A stretch of DNA of 64,000 bases from contig JAUVYB010000003.1 of NCBI GenBank assembly GCA_030603275.1, positions 25,832 to 89,831 on the forward strand, given 5' to 3'. Positions 20,342 to 28,907 of this stretch are shown here, piece after piece. Every line of letters starts with the position of its first letter. The stretch's first letter is position 1. The DNA comes from Deltaproteobacteria bacterium. Lineage in GTDB: Bacteria; Chloroflexota; Dehalococcoidia; Dehalococcoidales; BS750m-G39. A program made the position numbers and the translations under genes. The notes under the pieces are model-generated. The model did no database searches, had not been told where the DNA came from, and saw only the letters and a program-made list of their open reading frames with translations.

Positions 20342-21307
20342 ATGCACGGCAAGTATGTTTACGGAATTATCATTGGCACTGGTGATACCGCCCTCGGCAT
20401 CAGGGGAATGGTGGGCACCAGCCTGGTTTACAACATAGCCCATGAGGGCCTCAGCTGTGTAGTTAGTGACTACACCGGCGGTAATTTTGACACCATGTCC
20501 AAGGAGGGGCTGGCGCGGTGCCTGGTGATGCATCAGGTAGTGGATGAGCAGGTGATGAAGAGGCACTCGATATTGCCGGTGAAGTTCGGCACGGTGCTGG
20601 CTGACTCCGACGAGGTTCTTGAACTTCTGGCTCAGGGTCACCCGCAGTTTTATCTCACCCTGCTCTGGATGCAGGATAAGGTGGAGGTGGAGGTAATGGC
20701 TAACTGGGCCGGTGAGCAGGTGATAGAGGAAAACGGTGCCGAGCCGGAACGGGTTGCGGCGTCTGCGTCACAACGCCCCCAGAGCTACCTGGAGCGGATG
20801 ATAGACTTTCTCCAGCCGGTGTCGGTTGATGTTCAGCCCTACCCCCCTAAATCGGGTGAGATGGCGGTGAATGTAGCTTTCCTGGTGGATAAAGCCGGTC
20901 TGGATGCCTTTCACGGCCGTGTCAATCAGCTTAACGCCCTCTTCTACAACCAGGTTAACTTCCAGGTCACCGGCCCCCTCCCTCCCTACAGCTTCGCCAT
21001 GGTGGAGGTCAGCAGGCCCAGCCCGGAGGCAATAAATGCAGCCAAACTGCTACTTAACTTAAACGAGGTTGCCGGCGAGGTTGAGGTAAGGAAAGCATAC
21101 CGCCGCCTGGCCGCTGAAGTCGGCTCCGACCGCAAGCTGGCAGATAAGCTGGCCAGAGCACGGTTGATGGCCCTTCGCCGGGCATTAGACCTGCTGGTGG
21201 CTTACTGCCGGGGGCAGACAGAAAAAGACGGCGGTTTCTTAATCAGCATAAGGCGCTCCCGCAGCGACGAAGTTCATCCGCCCAGGCTGGCTGAAATCGG
21301 GGCTTAA
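20342..21307 (+). CDS. GvpL/GvpF-like gas vesicle family protein
   Basis: GKYVYGIIIGTGDTALGIRGMVG...HQVVDEQVMKRHSILPVKFGTVLADSDEVLELL resembles the GvpL/F family; no gvpA seen nearby. Confidence 0.75.
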   Translation: MHGKYVYGIIIGTGDTALGIRGMVGTSLVYNIAHEGLSCVVSDYTGGNFDTMSKEGLARCLVMHQVVDEQVMKRHSILPVKFGTVLADSDEVLELLAQGHPQFYLTLLWMQDKVEVEVMANWAGEQVIEENGAEPERVAASASQRPQSYLERMIDFLQPVSVDVQPYPPKSGEMAVNVAFLVDKAGLDAFHGRVNQLNALFYNQVNFQVTGPLPPYSFAMVEVSRPSPEAINAAKLLLNLNEVAGEVEVRKAYRRLAAEVGSDRKLADKLARARLMALRRALDLLVAYCRGQTEKDGGFLISIRRSRSDEVHPPRLAEIGA

Positions 21308-21361
21308 GCCGGCATTACCCCATACCCCCCCAAGTTTCCTCAGGTGTTATAATAGCCCTAA

Positions 21362-22141
21362 ATGGTAGAAGACAGCCTGTCACCCGCCGCCATCACCGAT
21401 GGTCTGGGCACCCGCTTTATCGGTCAGGAGATTACCTGTTACCCCAGCCTGCCCTCAACCAATGATATGGCCAAGCAAAAAGCTCAAGAAGGGGCAAAAG
21501 AGGGGACGGTCATCGTTGCCGAGGAACAAACCGCGGGCAGGGGGAGAATAAAGCGCCGTTGGCTGTCACCACGCGGCAGTATAGCCCTGTCCATAATTCT
21601 CTACCCCCCGCTTGATTACCTCCCCTGCCTTATCATGGTCGCCTCTCTGGCGGTTACCCGCAGCATTGAGCAGGTCACCGGCCTGAAAGCGAAGATTAAG
21701 TGGCCCAACGACGTGCTGGTCAACGATAAAAAGATATGCGGCATCCTGGTGGAAAGCGATGTGCGGGGAAATAAAGTGGACTACGCCGTTATCGGCATCG
21801 GAATAAATGTTAATCTTGAAGTTTCGGACTTTCCCCGGATTGCCCCGATGGCGACCAGCCTCTCCCGGGAGCTGGGCAGGGATGTCTCCCGGCGGGATAT
21901 GGTTCAAGGCCTCCTGGCTCAAGCCGAAAAACTCTACTTGGCTTTAGCGGCGGGGGACTCGGTTTTCAGGCAGTGGCGGGACAACCTGGTGACACTGGGC
22001 AAGAAGGTCCAGGTCAGCTCGGGAGAGGCCACCTGTAGAGGGATAGCTGAATCGGTAGCCGCCGACGGCAGCCTGCTCCTGCGCCAGCCCGACGGCAGCC
22101 TGCTTAAAATCGTTGCCGGAGACGTCACCCTGCGCCGGTAA
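21362..22141 (+). CDS. birA: biotin--[acetyl-CoA-carboxylase] ligase
   Basis: LPSTNDMAK, AEEQTAGRGRIKRRWLSPRG, KWPNDVLVNDKKICGIL. Confidence 0.94.
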   Translation: MVEDSLSPAAITDGLGTRFIGQEITCYPSLPSTNDMAKQKAQEGAKEGTVIVAEEQTAGRGRIKRRWLSPRGSIALSIILYPPLDYLPCLIMVASLAVTRSIEQVTGLKAKIKWPNDVLVNDKKICGILVESDVRGNKVDYAVIGIGINVNLEVSDFPRIAPMATSLSRELGRDVSRRDMVQGLLAQAEKLYLALAAGDSVFRQWRDNLVTLGKKVQVSSGEATCRGIAESVAADGSLLLRQPDGSLLKIVAGDVTLRR

Positions 22142-22220
22142 ATAAGCCCTCCCGGAGCCGGCAGCGCCGGCCCCGGGCATACTCTCTCTAATAGCTTAAG
22201 CTTCTATCCCCGGCTACTGG

Positions 22221-22979
22221 CTACTTTTTATCGTCGTCTTTGGACATAAACATCTTGATCAGGTCTATGGGCAGCGGGAATATCAGGGTGCTGTTCTTTT
22301 CGGAAGCTATCTCGGTCAGGGTCTGCAGGTAACGCAGCTGGAGGGTAACCGGCTCCTTGGCGATAATGGCGCCGGCTTGAACCAGCTTCTCCGAGGCCTG
22401 GAACTCGCCTTCGGCGTGGATTATCTTGGCTCGCCGCTCTCTCTCCGCCTCGGCCTGAGCCGCCATCATCCGCCTCATTTCTTCGGCAAGTTCGACCTCC
22501 TTAATCTCCACGGTGCTGACCTTCACCCCCCAGGGGTCGGTATGCTCGTCGATTATCTTCTGCAACATCTGGTTGAGCTTTTCCCTCTGTGCCAGCAGTT
22601 CATCGAGCTCGGACTGCCCCAGCACATTTCTCAGCGTGGTCTGGGCTATCTGAGAAGTGGCTCGGATGTGGTCCAGCACCTTGATTACCGAAGCCTCGGG
22701 GTCAACCACCCGGAAATAGATCACGGCATTTACCCGGACGGTGACATTGTCTTTGGTAATCACCTCCTGTGATGGCACATCCATGGTCACAACGCGCAGG
22801 TCCACCCTCTGCATGCTGTCAACAAAGGGGATGATGAAAAACAGCCCCGGCCCCTTGGCTCCCACCAGGCGCCCCAGCCGGAAAACAACCCCCCGCTCAT
22901 ACTCCTTGACAATCTTGATTGACATGGGCAGGAGAATGAGCACCACGACAACGATTACGCCGATAAGAATTGGGTTCAT
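22221..22979 (-). CDS. slipin / SPFH-domain membrane protein
   Basis: [42 protein letters not shown] stomatin signature. Confidence 0.93.
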   Translation of the reverse strand: MNPILIGVIVVVVLILLPMSIKIVKEYERGVVFRLGRLVGAKGPGLFFIIPFVDSMQRVDLRVVTMDVPSQEVITKDNVTVRVNAVIYFRVVDPEASVIKVLDHIRATSQIAQTTLRNVLGQSELDELLAQREKLNQMLQKIIDEHTDPWGVKVSTVEIKEVELAEEMRRMMAAQAEAERERRAKIIHAEGEFQASEKLVQAGAIIAKEPVTLQLRYLQTLTEIASEKNSTLIFPLPIDLIKMFMSKDDDKK

Positions 22980-23276
22980 CTAGTTACCTCCTTTTTCCTT
23001 TTTAGTGACATAAAGTTTCAAGCCGTCGACCTTGGTTATAATAACCTCCTCCCCCTTGGCCACCCGTCCTTTCTCCGATATCGCTGTCCACCGTTCGCCC
23101 TCAACCAGTACCACTCCTTTAGGTTCCAGGGTAATATCAACCTCGGCCGTCCGGCCCACCAGTTCTTCACGGCCGGCGGAGATCCGCAGGCGGTGGGCCA
23201 GGACTACCCGCTGAACGACGAAGACTATGAAAGCGGCAACACAGATAGCGATGATAACAATCAACCAAACGTCCAT
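22980..23276 (-). CDS. short NfeD-like protein (OB-fold only)
   Basis: EELVGRTAEVDITLEPKGVVLVEGERWTAISEKGRVAKGEEVIITKVDGLKLYV. Confidence 0.85.
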   Translation of the reverse strand: MDVWLIVIIAICVAAFIVFVVQRVVLAHRLRISAGREELVGRTAEVDITLEPKGVVLVEGERWTAISEKGRVAKGEEVIITKVDGLKLYVTKKEKGGN

Positions 23277-23315
23277 TTTAAAGTTTTAAGTCTCCTCTAT
23301 TGACCTTTAGCTTTT

Positions 23316-24650
23316 TTAGCTTTCTTTAGCTTTCTTAGGTTTCCTGGTAACATACAGTGTCAAGCCGTCGACCTTGTTTATAATCACCTCCTCCCCGGGT
23401 TTCACCCGGCCCTTCTCCGATACCGCCGTCCAGAGCTCGCCCTTAAAGAAGATTTCACCCTCAGGTTCCAGGGCTGCCCTGACCACGGCCGTCTTGCCTA
23501 TCAGTTCCTCCCAGCCGGTGGCCGCCTGGCGGCGGTGAGTCCTTACCACCTTCTGGATGACGAAGGCGAAGAAGCCGGCCACCAGCAGCACCACCACGGC
23601 AATCAGCCAGGGGTCGACGCTGAACAACGGGCTACCCCGTGGAAACAGAATCAGTGAGCCGATAATTAAGGCCGTTATGCCCCCGGCGGTAAACAAACCG
23701 AAGCTGGTAGTGAGCACCTCGCCGACGAATAAGCCGAAGGCAAGCAGGATAAGCAGTATGCCTCCCCACCGGGCATCGAGTACGCCCAGGGAATAGAAGG
23801 CAAGGAGCAGGCTGATGGCCCCGGCGATTCCGGGGAAGAACATCCCCGGGTTGTAAATCTCGGCGATAATGCCCAGGCTGCCCACGCTGAGCAGGATATA
23901 GGCGATGTTGGGGTCGCTGATGGCGTGCAGGAAGCTCTCGATAAAGTTCATCTCATCCCTGACCAGTTCGTGGCCGTTGGTATTGATGGTCACCGTAGCC
24001 CCGTTGGACAGGGTGACCTCCCGCCCGTCAATCTGGGCGATGAGGCTCTCCAGGTTGTCCACCCGCAGGTCGATGAGGTTGGCGTTCAGGGCATCGACGT
24101 CGGTGAAGGACTTGCTCTCGGTGACGGCCAGCTGGGCTTCCTCTATATTGCGCCCCCGCTCCTCGGCGATGGCCTTCATCCACTTCGCCGAAAACTCGGT
24201 TATCTTTTTCATCTGGTCTTCCGGTATCTCTTCCCCGCCCCCCGCCACCGGGTGAGCGGCGCCGATGGTTGTCCCCGGCGTCATGGCGGCGATATTGGCC
24301 GACAGGGTGATAAATGTCCCCGCCGAGGCTGCCCAGGCGCCTTTGGGCGAGACATAGACGACCACGGGGACATCGGCGTTCATAATCTTCTGGACTATCC
24401 TCTCCGTCGTGCCCAGCAGCCCTCCCGGCGTATCTAGTTCGATGATGCAGACGGTGGCGTTCTCGTCTTCCGCCTGGTCGATGCCCCGCTCGATATAATC
24501 GGCCACGATAGGTACGATGGTGCCCTCAACGTGCAGGACTTTAACTGTCGGGGCCTGGGCGTGGGCGGTAACGGCCAGCAGGGCACCGGCTACCAGGGTG
24601 ATGAAGAAGGCGATACGGAGGCTTTTGAATAAAACTTTAATCATACACAT
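23316..24650 (-). CDS. NfeD-family membrane-bound serine protease (ClpP class)
   Basis: GTIVPIVADYIERGIDQAE, ASAGTFITLSANIAAMTPGTTIGAAHPV, TM segments, C-terminal OB domain. Confidence 0.92.
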   Translation of the reverse strand: MCMIKVLFKSLRIAFFITLVAGALLAVTAHAQAPTVKVLHVEGTIVPIVADYIERGIDQAEDENATVCIIELDTPGGLLGTTERIVQKIMNADVPVVVYVSPKGAWAASAGTFITLSANIAAMTPGTTIGAAHPVAGGGEEIPEDQMKKITEFSAKWMKAIAEERGRNIEEAQLAVTESKSFTDVDALNANLIDLRVDNLESLIAQIDGREVTLSNGATVTINTNGHELVRDEMNFIESFLHAISDPNIAYILLSVGSLGIIAEIYNPGMFFPGIAGAISLLLAFYSLGVLDARWGGILLILLAFGLFVGEVLTTSFGLFTAGGITALIIGSLILFPRGSPLFSVDPWLIAVVVLLVAGFFAFVIQKVVRTHRRQAATGWEELIGKTAVVRAALEPEGEIFFKGELWTAVSEKGRVKPGEEVIINKVDGLTLYVTRKPKKAKES

Positions 24651-24756
24651 GTAGTCCTATCAAAGGGATGTGAATAAGATTATATATTGGTTACACCACC
24701 TTTGTAAAGAATATTCAGTTGAATAGCCAGCAGAGTAGTGTTAAAATTTACCAGCT

Positions 24757-25983
24757 ATGAAGACGCAGCGGTGCAAAGGAACGCGGGACCTATCACCCGG
24801 GGAGATGGCGGTCTTCCGCCTCATTGAGGGCGCCTTCCGGGACGCATGCCTCAACTGGGGCTATAAAGAAGTCAGGACGCCGACCCTGGAGTACCTGCAC
24901 CTGTTCACCTCGGTAGGCACGCTCACTCCGGGCATGCTGGGACGGGTATATTCCTTCCTGGACTGGGACGGCTGGAGCGGGGAAAGGGTGGTGCTTAGAC
25001 CCGACGGCACCATTCCCGTCGCCCGCCTTTATATAGACAGCATGGAGAAAGAGAAGCTGGCAAAGCTCTTCTATGTGGCTAATACCTTCATCTTCGAGGC
25101 CACCGGTGAAAAAACCAGAGAAAGATGGCAGTGCGGGGCGGAGCTTTTAGGAGTCAGTTCCCCCTCGGCTGATGTCGAGCTGGTAATGCTGGCGCTGGAG
25201 GTTTTGCAGAGGCTTCAGATTGACGGTGTTAAGCTCAAAGTGTCCCACGCCGGTTTAATCCGGGCGCTGCTGGCACGGCTGGGGCTGAGTTCCGAAGAGC
25301 AGGCCAGGGTATTCGACCGCATTCTGGATGGCGATGGTAAGGAGCTGGCCGAGTTGGGACTTGACCGGACCGAGCTGGAAACCCTGTCCGCCCTGCTTGG
25401 GCTTAAAGGGAAGGCGTCTACCTTCGTAAAGGGCTTAAAGGCTCTATTTGACCCCGATTTAGCCGGGCTCCAGCCGGGTATTGACGATCTGGTCAGCGTC
25501 GCCGGGCTTCTGGAGGCTCTGGGCGCCGATTACCAGATTGACCTGGCTTCGGTGAGGGACTTTGAGTACTACACCGGCGCCATCTTCCAGATTTTCCGGG
25601 GTAAAGATAAAATAGGCGGCGGCGGCCGCTATGACGCCCTTATCCCGCTGATGGGAGGTAAAGATACTCCCGCCTCGGGTGTTGCCCTTTACCTTGACCG
25701 CCTCATGGGGCTGGTAAAGCCGGAGGCTCTGATTGAGCCTGAAACACCGGGGATTCTGGTTAGGGCAAAGCCGGAAGCGGCCAAAGAGGGCTTTAATCTT
25801 GTTGCCCGCTTACATGAAGCCGGTTACAGGGCGGAGTTCAATCTGGGGGCACAAAGTGGGGCTGACTTCGGCTGGACGCTTGATGTTCAGAGCCAGGCGC
25901 CCAAATTTATCCTGACTGACCGGGCTGAGAAGAAGTTTGAGGCTCAAACTGTTAACGAGGTTTTAAAGTTACTAGCGAGATAA
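24757..25983 (+). CDS. hisZ: ATP phosphoribosyltransferase regulatory subunit (HisZ; HisRS paralog)
   Basis: KGTRDLSPGEMAVFRLIEGAFRDACLNWGYKEVRTPTLE, LRPDGTIPVAR, GGGGRYDALI; next to hisG. Confidence 0.8.
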   Translation: MKTQRCKGTRDLSPGEMAVFRLIEGAFRDACLNWGYKEVRTPTLEYLHLFTSVGTLTPGMLGRVYSFLDWDGWSGERVVLRPDGTIPVARLYIDSMEKEKLAKLFYVANTFIFEATGEKTRERWQCGAELLGVSSPSADVELVMLALEVLQRLQIDGVKLKVSHAGLIRALLARLGLSSEEQARVFDRILDGDGKELAELGLDRTELETLSALLGLKGKASTFVKGLKALFDPDLAGLQPGIDDLVSVAGLLEALGADYQIDLASVRDFEYYTGAIFQIFRGKDKIGGGGRYDALIPLMGGKDTPASGVALYLDRLMGLVKPEALIEPETPGILVRAKPEAAKEGFNLVARLHEAGYRAEFNLGAQSGADFGWTLDVQSQAPKFILTDRAEKKFEAQTVNEVLKLLAR

Positions 25984-27392
25984 AAATAGCCCTGCCCAAA
26001 GGCCGCCTGCTGGCGGAAACCGCCGCGCGCCTCAAGGAAGCGGGCTGGGGTCTTGATGGCTATAACGCCTCGGCGCGCCTTTACCGGGTTAAGTCACGGA
26101 ATTTCCCCCGGCTCTCGGCCAAGATGTTCCACGAACGGGACATCCCCGTACAGGTGGCCATCGGCAACTACGACCTGGGCATCTGCGGCTCGGACTGGAT
26201 TGAGGAGCTTATGGTCAAATACCCCAGCAGCGCCTTAATGAAGGTAGGACTGCTGGGATACGGCCAGAGCGCCCTGTATGTGGCTGTCAGCCCCGATGAG
26301 GGTATATCTACGGTGGAGACGGTGAGGCAAAGGTCTGGCGTTGTCCGTATCGCCAGCGAGTACCCCAACCTGGCCGAGCAATTTGCCATCAACCTGCGGT
26401 TAAGGCGGTTCGGTGTCTTTCCCCTGTGGGGGGCGGCGGAAGCCTATCCCCCGGAAAGCGCCGATTTAGCCCTGGTCTGCGGAACTGAAGAGGGGCTGGC
26501 TGACTGCGGGCTGGCGCCGATAGCTAAGGTGCTTACTGTCAGCGCCTGCCTGGTCGCCAACCGTAACAGCTGGGAAGCTAAAGACATGAAAGATGTGGTG
26601 GCTTCCATCTATGATAAGGCAGCGGCTCAGGAAGCCGAACCGGAAATTACTCGGGTCTCAGGCCGGCGTCCCCGCAAATCTAAGCTCTTCCCCCCCGGCG
26701 CCGATGGCGATATAATCCGCCTGGCTTTACCCGACGGGCACCAGCAGTCGCCCACTTTTGACCTTTTGAGCAAAGCGGGCATCGGCCTTGACGATTACCC
26801 CTCCCCCACGGGCAACCGCCGCCCCGCCACCGACCTCGCCGGCGTGGCTATCAAGGTCATCCGGCCGCAGGACATGCCCCTGCAGGTGGCCAGCGGCAAC
26901 TTTGACCTGGCCGTTACCGGCCGGGACTGGCTGCGTGAGCACCTCTGCCAGTTTCCCACCAGCCCGGTTAAGGAGCTGCTTGACCTCAGGTCGGGCAGGG
27001 TCAGAATCGTGGCGGTGGTGAGTAATGATATGCCGGTGGCCGATGCCTCTGACCTGATAAAGTTCAGCGCCGGGCGGACGGCGCCGCTAAGGGTGGCTTC
27101 GGAGTACATCAATATCGCCGATAAGTATGCCCGGGACAACCACCTCGGCTCGTACCGGGTGGTGCCCACCTGGGGAGCCACCGAGGCCTTTCTCCCCGAG
27201 GACGCCGACCTGCTCATTGAGAATACCGAGACCGGTGGGACTATAGCCCGTCACAACCTCAAGATTATCGACACTCTTTTCGAGTCGACCGCCTGCCTCA
27301 TCGGCAGTAGCCGGAGAGTGGCTAATGCTGTGAAGCGGGGGAAGATAAACGCCATTATCCAGGCTCTGCAAACGGGGGTGAAGCTAAATTGA
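25980..27392 (+). CDS. hisG: ATP phosphoribosyltransferase, tandem two-domain form
   Basis: The HisG N-terminus KIALPKGRLLAETAARL lies upstream of the track's ATG (26124). The frame is open from 25956 with no ATG/GTG/TTG; ATA at 25980 overlaps the hisZ TAA. Two HisG-like catalytic domains in one ORF. Confidence 0.8.
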   Translation: MKIALPKGRLLAETAARLKEAGWGLDGYNASARLYRVKSRNFPRLSAKMFHERDIPVQVAIGNYDLGICGSDWIEELMVKYPSSALMKVGLLGYGQSALYVAVSPDEGISTVETVRQRSGVVRIASEYPNLAEQFAINLRLRRFGVFPLWGAAEAYPPESADLALVCGTEEGLADCGLAPIAKVLTVSACLVANRNSWEAKDMKDVVASIYDKAAAQEAEPEITRVSGRRPRKSKLFPPGADGDIIRLALPDGHQQSPTFDLLSKAGIGLDDYPSPTGNRRPATDLAGVAIKVIRPQDMPLQVASGNFDLAVTGRDWLREHLCQFPTSPVKELLDLRSGRVRIVAVVSNDMPVADASDLIKFSAGRTAPLRVASEYINIADKYARDNHLGSYRVVPTWGATEAFLPEDADLLIENTETGGTIARHNLKIIDTLFESTACLIGSSRRVANAVKRGKINAIIQALQTGVKLN

Positions 27393-28654
27393 AAATCATT
27401 GAAGGTTTCAAGCTGGCAGAAGAGGTATTATCCCGGCGCGCCTCTACCGAGTTCTACGATAATAACCTGGAGCCAGAGGTCAGGCAGATAATTGACGAGG
27501 TGCGCGGCGGTGGAGACGCCGCCCTTTTCGGCTGCACCTTAAAGTTTGACCGGGTAAAGCTCAGCTCGCTGGAGGTGAGTAAAAAGCAGATAAAGGACGC
27601 CTACCGGCAGGTAGATGAGGGGCTAATATCAGCCCTCAAGCTGGCGGCGGACAGGATAGGCGCATTCCACCGGAAGCAGAAAGATATGCTGGCTAAACCG
27701 CCCTCGGGTCAGCTGATACGCCCGCTGGAGCGTGTCGGTGTCTATGCCCCCGGCGGAACAGCTTCTTATCCCTCTACGGTGCTGATGACGGCGGTGCCGG
27801 CCAGGGTAGCCGGCGTTAAGGAGGTCATACTGGCCACCCCGCCCCGACCCGACGGCGCCGTTTCTCCGGTAACACTGGTCGCCGCCGATATCGCCGGCGT
27901 TGACCGCGTCTTCTCCATAGGCGGGGCTCAGGCCATCGCCGCCCTCGCCTTCGGCACCGAGTCCGTGCCCGCGGTGGACAAGATTTGCGGCCCCGGTAAT
28001 ATCTTCGTCGTTCTGGCCAAGAAACTGGTCTACGGCGTGGTGGATATTGACGGCCTTCCCGGCCCCAGCGAGGTAATCGTCATCGCCGACGGGACGGCTA
28101 GCCCTGCCTACTGCGCCGCCGACCTTCTGGCCCAGGCGGAGCACGACCCCCTGGCCTCGGCCATCTTAATCACTACCTCAAAGCGCCTGGCTGATGAGGT
28201 CAATCAAGAGGTGGAAAAGCAGTTAAAAGGTCTGGAGCGCCGGGCTATCGCCGCCGAATCCCTGCAGAAACAGGGGGTAATAGCGGTGGTGGCTGATATT
28301 AACCAGGCGATAGAACTGGCCAACCTCTATGCCCCTGAGCACCTCTGCCTGATGGTAAAGGACGCCGATGCCCTCGTCGGGCGGCTAACCAATGCCGGCT
28401 GTATCGTTACCGGGGAAAGCGCCACGGTGGTGCTGGGCGATTATGTCTTCGGCCCCAGCCACGTGCTGCCCACCGGGGCTACCGCCCGCTTCGGCTCACC
28501 GCTTAATGTGCTTGATTTCGTTAAAATTACCAGCCTGCTCAATGTCGATAAGGCCAGCCTGAAAAAATTGGGCAAGGCTGCTGCGGCTATCGCCAGGGCG
28601 GAGGGTTTCGAGGCTCACGCCCGTGCTGTGGAAAAGAGACTGGAGGCCGATTAG
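27389..28654 (+). CDS. hisD: histidinol dehydrogenase
   Basis: RVGVYAPGGTASYPSTVLMTAVPA, GPGNIFVVLAKK, DLLAQAEHDP, GPSHVLPTG. Confidence 0.97.
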   Translation: MKIIEGFKLAEEVLSRRASTEFYDNNLEPEVRQIIDEVRGGGDAALFGCTLKFDRVKLSSLEVSKKQIKDAYRQVDEGLISALKLAADRIGAFHRKQKDMLAKPPSGQLIRPLERVGVYAPGGTASYPSTVLMTAVPARVAGVKEVILATPPRPDGAVSPVTLVAADIAGVDRVFSIGGAQAIAALAFGTESVPAVDKICGPGNIFVVLAKKLVYGVVDIDGLPGPSEVIVIADGTASPAYCAADLLAQAEHDPLASAILITTSKRLADEVNQEVEKQLKGLERRAIAAESLQKQGVIAVVADINQAIELANLYAPEHLCLMVKDADALVGRLTNAGCIVTGESATVVLGDYVFGPSHVLPTGATARFGSPLNVLDFVKITSLLNVDKASLKKLGKAAAAIARAEGFEAHARAVEKRLEAD

Positions 28655-28663
28655 CAGGCAATA

Positions 28664-28692
28664 TTGACAAATTATTCTCCTTATGTTAAAGT
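28664..28692 (+). promoter_or_regulatory. promoter TTGACA-17-TAAAGT for the hisC leader transcript
   Basis: TTGACA 28664-28669, TAAAGT 28687-28692. Confidence 0.6.
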
Positions 28693-28714
28693 GAGCCAGA
28701 TAGGTAAGAGGGAG

Positions 28715-28798
28715 ATGTTAATTTATACTACCGCCCACTACTACTATTATTACTATTACTACGCGTTTACCGGGCGCATCGGCACGCTTGGGGGGTAG
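28715..28798 (+). CDS. putative Tyr-rich attenuator leader peptide MLIYTTAHYYYYYYYYAFTGRIGTLGG
   Basis: ATG 28715, eight consecutive Tyr codons 28739-28762, TAG 28796-28798; purine-rich AAGAGGGAG directly abuts the ATG; too short for the ORF track. Confidence 0.75.
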   Translation: MLIYTTAHYYYYYYYYAFTGRIGTLGG

Positions 28799-28851
28799 TT
28801 TAGCGCAGATTTAGAAACTAAGCAGGAACCAAATAAGAAAAACAGAAAAAA

Positions 28852-28878
28852 CCCTCCCAGGCGGAGGGAATTTTGTTT
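28852..28878 (+). terminator. intrinsic terminator / attenuator before hisC
   Basis: CCCTCC(28852-28857)-CAGGC-GGAGGG(28863-28868) followed by AATTTTGTTT. Confidence 0.75.
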
Positions 28879-28907
28879 ATATAGGACATAGAAAGGGAGA
28901 TAAAGAG

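Noticed and set aside
28717-28798. Alternative Leu-rich frame (CTA CTA CTA TTA TTA CTA TTA CTA) through the same run as the Tyr leader
   Set aside because: That frame opens after TAA 28705 but has no ATG/GTG/TTG; only the Tyr frame has an ATG start and a stop placed sensibly relative to the antiterminator.
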